Source: Paraburkholderia acidipaludis NBRC 101816
GTDB lineage: Bacteria > Pseudomonadota > Gammaproteobacteria > Burkholderiales > Burkholderiaceae
Length of the DNA: 64,000 nucleotides
NCBI RefSeq assembly: GCF_000684975.1
Contig: NZ_BAXZ01000004.1
Location: forward strand, 310,001 to 374,000
Reading direction: 5' to 3'
Part shown: positions 44,301 to 52,968 of the stretch, piece after piece
Numbering within the stretch: the stretch's first letter is position 1
Layout of the letters: each line of letters starts with the position of its first letter
Translations under genes and position numbers: made by a program
The notes under the pieces: model-generated
What the model was told of the DNA's origin: nothing
What the model saw: only the letters and a program-made list of their open reading frames with translations
Databases searched by the model: none

Positions 44301-45178
44301 GCGCGGTGGCGGTCAAGGCGTGGGATGCGCTTTCTTCGATCACCGGCATCGAGCACGCGCATCTGGCCGAGGCCCGCGCCGACGAGAAAATCCGCTTTCG
44401 CGACATCCAGGCCCAGCCGCGCAAGATCATTTCGTCGCCCACCTGGAGCGGCATCGAATCGGAGCATGTCTCGTACAACGCGGGCTACACCAACGTCCAC
44501 GAGCTGATTCCATGGCGCACGCTCACGGGCCGCCAGCAGCTCTATCAGGACCATGCGTGGATGCGCGCTTTCGGCGAGTCGCTCTGCGTCTACAAGCCGC
44601 CCATCGACACCGGCAGCTATGCGCACATGGTCGGCAAGCACTCGAACGGCAACCCGGAAATGGTGCTCAACTTCATCACGCCGCACCAGAAGTGGGGCAT
44701 TCACAGCACCTATACCGACAATCTGCTGATGCTCACGCTCTCGCGCGGCGGCCCGATCGTGTGGATCTCGGAGCGCGACGCGGCGCAGATCGGCGTGGCC
44801 GACAACGACTGGATCGAGTGCTACAACTCGAACGGCGCGCTGTGCGCGCGCGCCGTGGTGAGCCAGCGCATTCCGCGCGGCATGGTGATGATGTACCACG
44901 CGCAGGAGAAGATCGTGAACACGCCGGGCTCGCAAGTCACGGGCACGCGCGGCGGCATTCACAACTCGGTCACGCGCATCGCGCTCAAGCCCACCCACAT
45001 GATAGGCGGCTATGCGCAGCTCTCCTACGGGTTCAATTACTACGGCACCGTGGGCTCGAACCGCGACGAGTTTCTCGTCGTGCGCAAGATGAGTACCGTC
45101 GACTGGCTCGACGACACGCCGCCTCAGCAGATGGCTCCAGCAGTCGAACGCAAGGTCCGTGAAGGAGAAACCTCATGA
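41399..45178 (+). CDS. narG: respiratory nitrate reductase alpha subunit
   Basis: The 1259-residue molybdenum subunit of the membrane-bound NarGHI complex reduces nitrate to nitrite on the cytoplasmic side. The FS0 cluster ligands are visible as His50, Cys54, Cys58 and Cys93 in HGVNCTGSC and RGCSRGAS. CDLPPASPQTWGEQTD should include the Asp ligand of molybdenum by comparison with E. coli NarG Asp222. No Tat signal is present, though the start MSHFLDRLRYF resembles the vestigial leader of the family. The Shine-Dalgarno is weak. The stop overlaps the narH start as ATGA. Confidence 0.96.
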   Translation: MSHFLDRLRYFTTTRPTFSDGHGAVTDEDRKWEDAYRQRWQHDKIVRSTHGVNCTGSCSWKIYVKGGIVTWETQQTDYPRTRPDMPNHEPRGCSRGASYSWYLYSANRLKYPMVRSALLTLWRERRRTLEPVEAWRSIVADEAARRSYQQRRGLGGFVRSSWDEVNEIVAAANIHTIREHGPDRVVGFSPIPAMSMVSYAAGSRYLSLIGGVCLSFYDWYCDLPPASPQTWGEQTDVPESADWYNSTFIMLWGSNVPQTRTPDAHFMAEVRYKGTKIVSVFPDYAEGAKFGDIWLHPKQGTDAALALAMGHVILKEFHLAGKSDYFADYCRRYTDMPCLVRLVPHGDGYVPERLVRASDFDGALGETNHAEWKTVAIDEASNDFVVPLGSVGFRWNQKEGGDKGKWNLRAEASNGAALKPRLSLVGAHDDVVDVKFPYFGNQPHAHFASTSHASTLTRRIGVRRVSTQNGTMLVASVYDLFVANYGLDQGLGGADIAAGYDDDVPYTPAWQEAITGVKRADVIAVARQFAENAHKTEGKSMVIIGAGINHWFHMDMAYRAIINMLIMCGCIGKSGGGWSHYVGQEKLRPQTGWTALAFALDWHRPPRQMNATSFFYAHTDQWRYDPMNPTALLSPLADTTHFHGAPIDYNVRAERMGWLPSAPQFKRNPLNLGRELAGHEAVPAEVAARLKAGSLKLACEDPDDPDNFPRNLFVWRSNLLGSSGKGHEYFLKHLLGTTNGVQGEEIGKDGGVRPEEVAWREEAPRGKLDLLVTLDFRMSTTCMYSDIVLPTATWYEKDDMNTSDMHPFIHPLSAAVDPAWQSKSDWEIFKGIARRFSELSVGHLGVECDVVLAPIAHDSPAELAQPFDVLDWKRGECEPVPGKTMPSVITVQRDYPATYRQFTSLGPLMDTLGNGGKGINWDTREEVALLGELNYRVGGESSAEGRPRIESAIDAAETILSLAPETNGAVAVKAWDALSSITGIEHAHLAEARADEKIRFRDIQAQPRKIISSPTWSGIESEHVSYNAGYTNVHELIPWRTLTGRQQLYQDHAWMRAFGESLCVYKPPIDTGSYAHMVGKHSNGNPEMVLNFITPHQKWGIHSTYTDNLLMLTLSRGGPIVWISERDAAQIGVADNDWIECYNSNGALCARAVVSQRIPRGMVMMYHAQEKIVNTPGSQVTGTRGGIHNSVTRIALKPTHMIGGYAQLSYGFNYYGTVGSNRDEFLVVRKMSTVDWLDDTPPQQMAPAVERKVREGETS

Positions 45179-46701
45179 AAGTGCGTGCCCAGATTGCAAT
45201 GGTGCTCAACCTCGACAAGTGCATTGGCTGCCATACCTGTTCGGTGACCTGCAAGAACGTCTGGACGAGCCGCGAAGGCATGGAGTATGCCTGGTTCAAC
45301 AACGTCGAAACGAAGCCCGGCATCGGCTATCCGAAGGAGTGGGAGAACCAGGACCGCTGGCACGGCGGCTGGACGCGCAAGGCCGACGGCAAGATCGAGC
45401 CGCGCCTTGGCGGCAAGTGGCGCCTGCTTGCGCAGATCTTCGCGAATCCGCGGCTGCCGCAGATCGACGACTACTACGAGCCCTTTACGTTCGACTACGC
45501 GCACCTGCAGGAGGCGGGCAACACGCGCGCGATGCCGGTGGCGCGGCCGCGCTCGCTCATCAGCGGCGAGCGGCTCGAGAAAATCGAGTGGGGCCCGAAC
45601 TGGGAGGAGATACTGGGCGGCGAGTTCGAGAAGCGCGCGAAGGACTATAACTTCGAGAACGTGCAGAAGGACATCTACGGGCAGTTCGAGAACACCTTCA
45701 TGATGTATCTGCCGCGCTTGTGCGAGCACTGCCTCAATCCGGCCTGCGTCGCGGCCTGTCCCTCGGGGTCGATCTACAAGCGCGAGGAGGACGGCATCGT
45801 GCTGATCGACCAGGACAAGTGCCGCGGCTGGCGCATGTGCGTTTCCGGTTGCCCGTACAAGAAGATCTATTACAACTGGCACAGCGGCAAGGCCGAGAAG
45901 TGCATCTTCTGCTATCCGCGCATCGAGGTGGGGCAGCCTACCGTGTGCTCGGAAACTTGCGTCGGGCGCATTCGCTATCTCGGCGTGCTGCTTTACGACG
46001 CCGATCGCATCGGCGAAGCCGCGAGCGTCGAGCGCGAGACCGATCTGTACGAAGCGCAGCTTTCGGTATTCCTCGACCCGCACGACCCGGCCGTGATCGC
46101 GCAGGCCGAACGCGACGGCGTACCCCACGCCTGGATCGAGAGCGCGCAACGCTCGCCCACCTGGAAGATGGCGATCGACTGGAAGATCGCGTTTCCGCTG
46201 CATCCCGAATACCGCACACTGCCGATGGTCTGGTACGTGCCGCCGCTTTCGCCGATCAACTCCGCGGCCAATAGCGGCGATCTCGGCATGAACGGCTATT
46301 TGCCCGACGTCGAATCGCTGCGCATCCCGCTGCGCTACCTCGCCAACCTGCTCACGGCCGGCGACGAGGCGCCCGTGAAGCGCGCGCTGGAGCGCATGCT
46401 GGCCATGCGCGCGTTCATGCGCGCGCGGCATGTGGACGGCGTGGACGTGCCGGGCGTGCTCGCGCAGGCGGGCTTGTCGGTCGCGCAGGTGGAGGACATG
46501 TACCGCTATCTCGCGATCGCCAACTACGAGGATCGCTTCGTGATCCCGACCACCCACCGCGAGTATGCGGAAGATGCCTTCGATCTGCGCTCGTCCTGCG
46601 GTTTCTCGTTCGGCAACGGCTGTTCGGACGGCCGCTCGGAGGCGAGTTTGTTCAGCACGCGCAAGGGCGGACGCACGATTCCGATCCGCGAGGAGTCCTG
46701 A
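45175..46701 (+). CDS. narH: respiratory nitrate reductase beta subunit
   Basis: The 508-residue Fe-S subunit relays electrons from the NarI hemes to NarG. Four Cys groups are seen: CIGCHTCSVTCKNVW, CEHCLNPACVAACPSG, CRGWRMCVSGCPYKK and CIFCYPRIEVGQPTVCSETC. The Trp in the third group replaces a Cys and marks the [3Fe-4S] site, as in other NarH proteins. It overlaps narG by 4 bp and ends just before narJ. Confidence 0.97.
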   Translation: MKVRAQIAMVLNLDKCIGCHTCSVTCKNVWTSREGMEYAWFNNVETKPGIGYPKEWENQDRWHGGWTRKADGKIEPRLGGKWRLLAQIFANPRLPQIDDYYEPFTFDYAHLQEAGNTRAMPVARPRSLISGERLEKIEWGPNWEEILGGEFEKRAKDYNFENVQKDIYGQFENTFMMYLPRLCEHCLNPACVAACPSGSIYKREEDGIVLIDQDKCRGWRMCVSGCPYKKIYYNWHSGKAEKCIFCYPRIEVGQPTVCSETCVGRIRYLGVLLYDADRIGEAASVERETDLYEAQLSVFLDPHDPAVIAQAERDGVPHAWIESAQRSPTWKMAIDWKIAFPLHPEYRTLPMVWYVPPLSPINSAANSGDLGMNGYLPDVESLRIPLRYLANLLTAGDEAPVKRALERMLAMRAFMRARHVDGVDVPGVLAQAGLSVAQVEDMYRYLAIANYEDRFVIPTTHREYAEDAFDLRSSCGFSFGNGCSDGRSEASLFSTRKGGRTIPIREES

Positions 46702-46702
46702 C

Positions 46703-47407
46703 ATGATTCAAGCGCTTCAACGCGAGCAGCAGGGCATGGTGTACACCGTGCTCGCGGCGCTGCTCGACTACCCCGACGCCGCCCTGGTGCAGGCCTTGCC
46801 GGAAGCGCGCGAACTGCTGATGGCGGAGCGTGCGCTGCCGCGCGAGGCGCGCGCGGGCCTCGCGCGCTTCTTCGACTACTGCGCCGAACGCGAACTCGTC
46901 ACGCTGCAGGAGAACTACGTCGCCTTGTTCGATCGCGGGCGCGCGACGTCGCTCTATCTGTTCGAGCACGTGCACGGCGAATCGCGCGATCGCGGGCAGG
47001 CCATGATCGATCTGCTGCAGACCTATGCGCGCCACGGGCTCTACCTGGCCGCCAATGAGCTGCCCGATTATCTGCCGGTGTTCCTCGAATACCTTTCGCG
47101 TCTGCCGGCGAAGGAGGCGCGGGCGCTGCTCGCCGAGACCGTCGAGATCCTGCAGTCGCTGGCGGATGCGCTGGGCCAGCGGGCGAGCCACTACGGCTTC
47201 GTGATCGGCGCGCTGCTGGCGCTGGCGGGCGGCGCGGCGATGCCCGCCGACGCCGAAGCCGAGGACGACGCACATCGGCCGCCATCCGCTGCCGACTATC
47301 GCGCGCTCGACGCCGCCTACACCGACGAGCCCGTGCGTTTCGTCGGCGCGGCGGCACCGGCCGCGGAGCCCGTGCGCTTCTACGACCAGCGGCCGGCGCG
47401 CAGGTGA
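46703..47407 (+). CDS. narJ: nitrate reductase maturation chaperone
   Basis: The 234-residue all-helical protein is of the NarJ/TorD chaperone family, with YTVLAALLDYPDAAL and LFEHVHGESRDRGQAM. It assists cofactor insertion and membrane attachment of NarGH and is not part of the final enzyme. The start lies one base after the narH stop, so the genes are coupled. The last 50 residues are Ala/Pro-rich and probably disordered. Confidence 0.95.
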   Translation: MIQALQREQQGMVYTVLAALLDYPDAALVQALPEARELLMAERALPREARAGLARFFDYCAERELVTLQENYVALFDRGRATSLYLFEHVHGESRDRGQAMIDLLQTYARHGLYLAANELPDYLPVFLEYLSRLPAKEARALLAETVEILQSLADALGQRASHYGFVIGALLALAGGAAMPADAEAEDDAHRPPSAADYRALDAAYTDEPVRFVGAAAPAAEPVRFYDQRPARR

Positions 47408-47465
47408 CGGCCCGCACACCGCGCCCAGACAACGGGCGCGGCCACCCAGCTCGAGGAGAATCGCC

Positions 47466-48149
47466 ATGAGCGGCTACTTCCATCAGTTTGTGTTCGGCAT
47501 CTATCCGTATATCTGCCTGGCGGTACTGTTGCTGGGCAGTCTCATCCGCTTCGACCGTGAGCAGTACACATGGAAAAGCGACTCGTCTCAACTGCTGCGG
47601 CACGGCGCGCTGCGTCTTGGCAGCAACCTGTTCCATTGGGGCGTGCTCGTGGTCGTACTCGGACATTTCGCGGGCTTTCTCGCGCCGCACTGGCTCGTTT
47701 CGCCGTTTCTCTCGGCCTCGGGGCACCAGCTCGTCGCGATGATCGCGGGTGGGGCGTCGGGCGCCGTGGCGATCATCGGCCTGACGATCCTGATCTGGCG
47801 GCGCCTGTCCGACGCGCGCATCCGCCATAACAGCCGCGTCTGGGACATCGTGATCGTGCTGATGCTATGGGCGCAGCTCGCGCTCGGCCTTGGCACCGTA
47901 TGGCTCTCGCTGCATCACATGGACGGCGTTCTGTTCGAACAGCTTACCGATTACGTGAAGGGCGTCGTCACGTTCCGGCCCGGCATCGCGGGGCTTCTCG
48001 ACGGCGTGCCGCTCACGTACCAGCTTCATATCGCGCTCGGCTTCACGATTTTCCTCGTTTCGCCGTTCACGCGGATGGTGCATATCTGGAGCGGCCTGGC
48101 TTCGGTCGCATATCTGATCCGGCCGTATCAGCTCGTGCGTCGGCGTTGA
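47466..48149 (+). CDS. narI: respiratory nitrate reductase gamma subunit
   Basis: The 227-residue membrane subunit has five hydrophobic segments and His residues suited to bind two b-type hemes (for example LFHWGVLVVVLGHFAGF and YQLHIALGFTIFLVSPFTRMVHIWS). It oxidises quinol and anchors NarGH. AGGAG precedes the start by 6 nt. Confidence 0.96.
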   Translation: MSGYFHQFVFGIYPYICLAVLLLGSLIRFDREQYTWKSDSSQLLRHGALRLGSNLFHWGVLVVVLGHFAGFLAPHWLVSPFLSASGHQLVAMIAGGASGAVAIIGLTILIWRRLSDARIRHNSRVWDIVIVLMLWAQLALGLGTVWLSLHHMDGVLFEQLTDYVKGVVTFRPGIAGLLDGVPLTYQLHIALGFTIFLVSPFTRMVHIWSGLASVAYLIRPYQLVRRR

Positions 48150-48160
48150 GAGGAGGCGAC

Positions 48161-48958
48161 ATGGACAACAGCGAAGCCTGCGTGACGGAACCGCAAGCGG
48201 CGGCGATACTGCGCGTGAACGACGTCGTGATCGACATGGCCGAGATTGCGGCCGAGCAGCGCCATCACGAAGACGAACCCGACCCGGACGGCGCGGCGCG
48301 ATGCGCGCTGGCGATTCGCGAGCTGCTGCGCCAGCGCGCCGTCGCGCTCGGCTTGCTGGGCCAGGATGGCGCGCTCGACGACGAAGCGCTCGACGCCTTG
48401 CTCGCGCGCGAGCTTCGCGTCCCGCAGCCCACGCGCGCCGAGTGCGAACACTATTACGCCGGCCATACGGCAAGGTTCAGGCGCAACGACATCGTCTACG
48501 CGAGCCATATCCTCTTCGCCGTGACCGAGCGCTCGCCGCTGGCACGCGTGCGAGCCACGGCCGAAGAGACATTGCATGAGGTGCGCGAGGCACCGCAGAA
48601 CTTCGAGGCGGCGGCGCGCGAGCGCTCGAATTGTCCGTCCGGCGCGGTGGGCGGCAGCCTGGGACAGCTGTTGCGCGGCGACAGCGTGCCCGAATTCGAG
48701 CGCGCGCTGTTCGGGACGGAAGCGCTCGGCATCCTGCCGCATCTTATCAATACGCGCTTCGGCTTTCACGTCGTGCGCATCGACCGCCGCGTCGAGGGCG
48801 AGGCCCTGCCGTTCGCGGCAGTCGAGGCCGATATCGCCGCCTTCCTCGAAACGCGTGTGCGCCACAAGGCCATGCAGCAGTACGTGTCCGTGCTGGCCGG
48901 CGAGGCGCGGGTCGAAGGCGCGGTGCTGGCCGGCGCCGCCGGGCCGCTCGTCCAATAA
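48161..48958 (+). CDS. PpiC-type peptidylprolyl isomerase of the nar operon
   Basis: The 265-residue protein has an N-terminal SurA/NifM-like helical region and a parvulin domain (YASHILFAV, FEAAARERSNCPSG, GGSLGQLLRGDSVPEFE, GFHVVRID). No signal peptide is present, so it acts in the cytoplasm, like NifM. It lies 11 bp after narI with a strong GAGGAGG box. It probably helps fold a nitrate reductase subunit or the NarK carriers, an inference from position. Confidence 0.85.
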   Translation: MDNSEACVTEPQAAAILRVNDVVIDMAEIAAEQRHHEDEPDPDGAARCALAIRELLRQRAVALGLLGQDGALDDEALDALLARELRVPQPTRAECEHYYAGHTARFRRNDIVYASHILFAVTERSPLARVRATAEETLHEVREAPQNFEAAARERSNCPSGAVGGSLGQLLRGDSVPEFERALFGTEALGILPHLINTRFGFHVVRIDRRVEGEALPFAAVEADIAAFLETRVRHKAMQQYVSVLAGEARVEGAVLAGAAGPLVQ

Positions 48959-48971
48959 TGAGGAATCCAAC

Positions 48972-50240
48972 ATGAGTTCATCTGATATTCCCGCGCGGCC
49001 CGTACCCGACGCGTCCGTTTCTCGCCGGGCGTGGTCGGTCCTGTTCGCGAGCACCTTCGCGTTCATGATCTGTTTTGTCGTGTGGATGATGTTCGGCGTG
49101 CTGGGCGTTCAGCTGCGCGAGGACCTGCACCTGAACAGCACGGAGTTCGGCCTGCTGACCTCCACGCCCGTGCTGACCGGCGCGCTCATGCGTCTGCCGC
49201 TCGGCGCCTGGACCGACCGCTTCGGCGGGCGCATCGTGATGACGATCCTGCTCGTGGTGTGCGCCGTGCCGGTGTTCGTGGTGAGCTATGCGACCGCGCT
49301 TTGGCAGTTCCTGCTGATCGGGCTCTTTCTCGGTTGCGTGGGCGCATCGTTCGCCGTGGGAACCCCTTACGTCGCGCGTTTCTTTCCGCCGGCCCGCCGC
49401 GGCTTCGCGATGGGCTTCTTCGGCGCGGGCACCGTAGGCGCCGCCGTCAACCTGTTCGTCACGCCCGCGCTGGAGGCCGCGTATGGCTGGCGCTTCGTGC
49501 CGCGCGTCTACGCGGTGGCGCTGCTCGTGACCGCGGCGATCTTCTGGCTCGCGTCGGCGCCGGATCCGGGCGCGGGCAAGGGCGGCGGGTCGTGGCTCGA
49601 TTCGTTCCGGGTGCTGCGCAATCCGAACGTCTGGCGGCTTTGCCAGTACTATTCGATCACCTTCGGCGGCTTCACGGCGCTTTCGTTGTGGATTCCGCAG
49701 TATCTGAAGGCGGAGTACGGCATGTCGCTCGTCGCCGCTTCCGCATTCGCCGCCGGCTTTTCGCTGCCGGGTTCGGTGCTGCGCGCGGTGGGCGGCGCGC
49801 TCGCCGACCGCCTCGGAGCCCACTCCGTCACCTGGTGGGGCCTGTGGGTCGCCTGGATCTGCCTGTTCCTGCTCTCGTATCCGCCAACCGACTTCGTGAT
49901 CCATACGCTCGACGGCGACGTGACGCTGCAACTGCATACGCCCATTGCGGTATTCGTCGCCCTGACGTTCGTGCTGGGCGCCGTCCTGGCGTTCGGCATG
50001 GCCTCGACGTTCAAGTACGTGGCCGACGACTTTCCCGAAAGCATGGGGGTCGTGAGCGGCGTCGTGGGCCTCGCGGGCGGGCTGGGCGGCTTCCTGCTGC
50101 CGATCATCTTCGGCTCGCTGCTCGACGTGTTCCGGGTGCGCTCGACGTGTTTCATGTTTCTCTACGGCGTGGTCTGGGTTTCGCTGATCCTCATCTACCT
50201 TGCCGAAGTGCGTCGGACGCCCGTCCTGAGAACGCGGTGA
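48972..50240 (+). CDS. narK: nitrate/nitrite transporter, NarK family (first copy)
   Basis: The 422-residue MFS protein has 12 hydrophobic segments. It shows the nitrate-signature-like GVVGLAGGLGGFLLP and the arginines of RLPLGAWTDRFGGR typical of NarK. It likely imports nitrate with protons or exchanges nitrate for nitrite. GAGGA is 7 nt before the ATG, and the gene follows the isomerase by 13 bp in the nar operon. A strong hairpin follows the stop. Confidence 0.93.
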   Translation: MSSSDIPARPVPDASVSRRAWSVLFASTFAFMICFVVWMMFGVLGVQLREDLHLNSTEFGLLTSTPVLTGALMRLPLGAWTDRFGGRIVMTILLVVCAVPVFVVSYATALWQFLLIGLFLGCVGASFAVGTPYVARFFPPARRGFAMGFFGAGTVGAAVNLFVTPALEAAYGWRFVPRVYAVALLVTAAIFWLASAPDPGAGKGGGSWLDSFRVLRNPNVWRLCQYYSITFGGFTALSLWIPQYLKAEYGMSLVAASAFAAGFSLPGSVLRAVGGALADRLGAHSVTWWGLWVAWICLFLLSYPPTDFVIHTLDGDVTLQLHTPIAVFVALTFVLGAVLAFGMASTFKYVADDFPESMGVVSGVVGLAGGLGGFLLPIIFGSLLDVFRVRSTCFMFLYGVVWVSLILIYLAEVRRTPVLRTR

Positions 50241-50246
50241 GGGTTC

Positions 50247-50285
50247 CCGCAGCGTGCCCGCGCGCGGTGCGCGGGCACGCTGCGG
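50247..50285 (+). terminator. 17-bp hairpin after narK
   Basis: Arms 50247-50263 and 50269-50285 are perfect 17-bp inverted repeats around a 5-nt loop, 6 bp after the narK stop. There is no T-tract. The strength of the stem suggests transcript protection or termination. Confidence 0.6.
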
Positions 50286-50456
50286 TGCACCAACAGCAGT
50301 CGCATCCGGCACATGAATGGTGGCCGCGCCCCGCGGTCTATGCGTGTGTGGCCCGTTCCTGCGCCTCCGGCCAGCTTGCCTCGCAGCGGCCGGATTCCCG
50401 CCTGACAAGCATTTCACGACCCTCCAGGCTCTCGCGTAGCGTCGTAGGCACGCGTA

Positions 50457-50604
50457 TTGCTTGGTAAGCCTCGGACCAACGACGGTCTGGAGAATGGCAA
50501 ATCCCGCATGCTGCGGGGACAGCGGATAAAGCGGGGCAACGGCGTCCCGAAGCGACACCTCGAGCATGCATGGCATGCCCGGTGCGCTTCGGGACGTTTT
50601 TTTT
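50457..50604 (+). ncRNA. candidate small RNA or leader ending in an intrinsic terminator
   Basis: A stem CGTCCCGAAGCG / CGCTTCGGGACG (50543-50554 and 50585-50596) is followed by eight T (50597-50604), the only textbook intrinsic terminator of this strength that I see in the window. Upstream are CCCGCA/TGCGGG (near 50505-50520) and GGACC/GGTC hairpins. No plausible protein is encoded in the 500-bp gap 50241-50740. It may be a small RNA gene or an attenuator for the second narK, which starts 137 bp after the T-tract. The 5' end is a guess. Confidence 0.4.
50543..50604 (+). terminator. intrinsic terminator upstream of the second narK
   Basis: A perfect 12-bp stem with a 30-nt loop containing a smaller GCATG/CATGC hairpin is followed by TTTTTTTT. 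It acts on plus-strand transcription coming from the narK side. Confidence 0.75.
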
Positions 50605-50740
50605 CGGGTCAGCCCGAAGGCGGCGCATTGCCGGCCGCCGTGCGTGGCGGATCATTCGCGGAATCATGTGTACTGCTTACGATGAGCAAGCCAAAGCCCG
50701 CCGTCGCGCGGGTTGAAGTTCATTTAGCCTGGAGAGTTTC

Positions 50741-52180
50741 GTGAAAGAACTGATGCACTCGCTGAAGAGCGGCAACTGGCGCGCGCTCGTCGCGTGCTTC
50801 CTTTACTTCGACACCGGATTCACGGTCTGGGTGATGTTCGGCCCGCTCGCGCCGTTCATCCAGAAAGACGTGCCGATGTCGCCCGCGGAACTCGGCCTGC
50901 TCGTGGCCGTGCCGGTGCTGGGCGCGGCGATCCTGCGCGTCACGCTGGGCAATCTGTACCAGGCCTGCGACGGGCGGCGTATCGCGCTGCTCGGCATGGC
51001 GCTCTCGGCCATCCCCTCCATCGTTCTCCTGACGATGCCGGGCACGCCGTCCTATACGCTGCTGCTCGTGCTCGGCGTGCTGCTGGGGGTGGGCGGGGCG
51101 AGCTTTGCCGTCGCGCTGCCGATGGCGGGCAGCAACTATCCGCCCAGGGTGCAGGGGCTCGTGCTCGGCCTCGCCGCGGCCGGCAACATCGGCGCGGTGC
51201 TCGACGGCTTCCTCTTTCCCGGCGTGGCGGCGCACTTCGGCTGGGCGCGCGCGACGGGCGCGGCGCTGCCGCTGCTCGCGCTGGCGGCGACCGCGGTCTG
51301 CTTCTGGGCGCGCGATCTCGGCCAGAAGTCGGGCAGTGCCTATAAAGCGCTGCGCGCGTTCTGCATGACGCTGGCGGGGCTGATCGCGCTCGTTCTTGCC
51401 GTGCATGCGGGCGTGTTCGGCGCGGGCAGGACCGGCGTGCTGCTGCTGCCCGTGTTCGGCGCGCTGCTGGCGATCGCGGTGCTGCCGGCGCATTACCGCC
51501 GCGTGCTGGCCGAGGGCGACACGTGGGTCGTCATGCTTGTCTACAGCATCACGTTTGGCGGGTTCGTCGGCATGTCTTCGTATGTCTCGACGCTGCTTAT
51601 TTCGCTCTACCAGGTTCCCAAGCTGGAGGCGGGCATGATCATGTCGCTGCTCGCGCTGACCGGCGCGATGGTGCGGCCGGTGGGCGGTCTGATCGCCGAC
51701 CGCATCTCCGGCGTGCGTGCGCTCGTGCTCCTGCTCGCGGCCATCTCGCTTGCCGATTTCGTTTTTGCCGCGCTCATGCCCACGTTCGCGGCGGGCATCG
51801 TATTGCTCGCGTTTACCTACGTGTGCTTCGGCCTCGGCAACGGCGCCACGTTCCAGCTCGTGCCGCGCCGCTGGCCCGGCCGCACGGGGCTGATGTCGGG
51901 CATCGTCGGCGCGGCAGGGGGCATTGGCGGGTTCTATCTGCCCGTTGTCATGGGCATGGCGAAGGAAAGCACCGGCAGCTATCAGATGGGCTTTGCGACC
52001 TTCGGTGTGATCGCGGCACTGGCCTTCGCGCTCGTGGTCGCGTTGCGCACGCGCTGGCTCGAATGGGCGCTGCCGCGCGAAGCGGCGCTCGCAACGGTCG
52101 CGAAGGCCGCGGCGTCGGCGGGCGAGCTGGCCGCGAGCCGCTTCGTCACCACGGGATCGTCTGGTTCTCCCAGCGCGTGA
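50741..52180 (+). CDS. nitrate/nitrite transporter, NarK family (second copy)
   Basis: The 479-residue MFS protein has about 12 membrane segments and the signature-like VGAAGGIGGFYLPVVMG. A GTG start at 50741 follows GGAGAG by 5 nt. Tandem NarK1/NarK2 carriers with different modes (proton symport, nitrate/nitrite exchange) are common in nitrate respirers. Its last 12 codons overlap the 3' end of the convergent SDR gene by 35 bp, and the Ala/Ser-rich tail looks like added sequence. Confidence 0.88.
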   Translation: MKELMHSLKSGNWRALVACFLYFDTGFTVWVMFGPLAPFIQKDVPMSPAELGLLVAVPVLGAAILRVTLGNLYQACDGRRIALLGMALSAIPSIVLLTMPGTPSYTLLLVLGVLLGVGGASFAVALPMAGSNYPPRVQGLVLGLAAAGNIGAVLDGFLFPGVAAHFGWARATGAALPLLALAATAVCFWARDLGQKSGSAYKALRAFCMTLAGLIALVLAVHAGVFGAGRTGVLLLPVFGALLAIAVLPAHYRRVLAEGDTWVVMLVYSITFGGFVGMSSYVSTLLISLYQVPKLEAGMIMSLLALTGAMVRPVGGLIADRISGVRALVLLLAAISLADFVFAALMPTFAAGIVLLAFTYVCFGLGNGATFQLVPRRWPGRTGLMSGIVGAAGGIGGFYLPVVMGMAKESTGSYQMGFATFGVIAALAFALVVALRTRWLEWALPREAALATVAKAAASAGELAASRFVTTGSSGSPSA

Positions 52181-52904
52181 ACGTGGCCGTCGGGCTGTCC
52201 GGGCCCAGCAACGCGACCCGTACCGCCTCGCGGGCGCCGTCCTCGACGGTGTCCGTGCCCGTATAGCCATTGAGGTTGGTTTTTGTGTAGCCCGGCGAAA
52301 CGGCATGGACCTTGATCCCCTCCGGCTCCAGCTCGATCGCCATGGCGACGGTCAGCGCGTTGAGCGCGGTCTTGGAGGCCGGGTAGACGGGGCCGAAGAT
52401 CGCGCGCCAGGGGAAGGCCGGGTCCGCGTTCGACGTCAGCGACCCGACGCCGCTCGACACATTCACGATGCGGGCCGCCGGCGCCTTGCGCAGAAGCGGA
52501 AGCATGGCCTGGTACACGGCGAGAACGCCGAAGACGTTGGTGTTCCACACCGCGCGCATTTCATCGAGCGACACGTTGCTCGGGCGGGTCGTCTTTGCGT
52601 ATGCCTCGACGGACTGGCCGGGCTGCCGGCTCGTGTTCGAGATGGCCGCGTTCTGGATCAGCACGTCGATGCGGCCGAACTCGCTGCCAACCCGCCGTGC
52701 CGCGGCGGCGATCGAGGCCTGATCCGTCACGTCGATCTGAAGCGCGTGGGCGTTTGGCCCGATCTCGCGAGCCGCCGCCTCGCCGCGCCCGGCATCGCGC
52801 GATCCGACCAGCACGATGAAGCCGTGGGCCACGAGATCCCTGGCGATCTGAAGGCCGATTCCCTGGTTGGCGCCGGTGACGAGGGCAACAGGTTTGTCCT
52901 GCAT
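52146..52904 (-). CDS. SDR family oxidoreductase
   Basis: The 252-residue protein has TGANQGIGLQIARDL, QNAAI, VNVSSGVGS and catalytic VYPASKTALN. It resembles carbonyl reductase-like SDRs. AGGAAGGAG precedes the ATG by 6 nt. It lies 64 bp after another SDR gene on the same strand, and an AraC-type regulator is divergent from the pair. The substrate is unknown. Confidence 0.88.
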   Translation of the reverse strand: MQDKPVALVTGANQGIGLQIARDLVAHGFIVLVGSRDAGRGEAAAREIGPNAHALQIDVTDQASIAAAARRVGSEFGRIDVLIQNAAISNTSRQPGQSVEAYAKTTRPSNVSLDEMRAVWNTNVFGVLAVYQAMLPLLRKAPAARIVNVSSGVGSLTSNADPAFPWRAIFGPVYPASKTALNALTVAMAIELEPEGIKVHAVSPGYTKTNLNGYTGTDTVEDGAREAVRVALLGPDSPTATFTRWENQTIPW

Positions 52905-52968
52905 AACAATCTCCTTCCTGTATTGCTGAGTGTTTAGAGGTACTGCGCAAAGCGATGGCGCCGCTTTT

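Noticed and set aside
50338..50667. A reverse-strand frame in the narK gap
   Set aside because: No ribosome binding site or family, and it runs across the intrinsic terminator hairpin.
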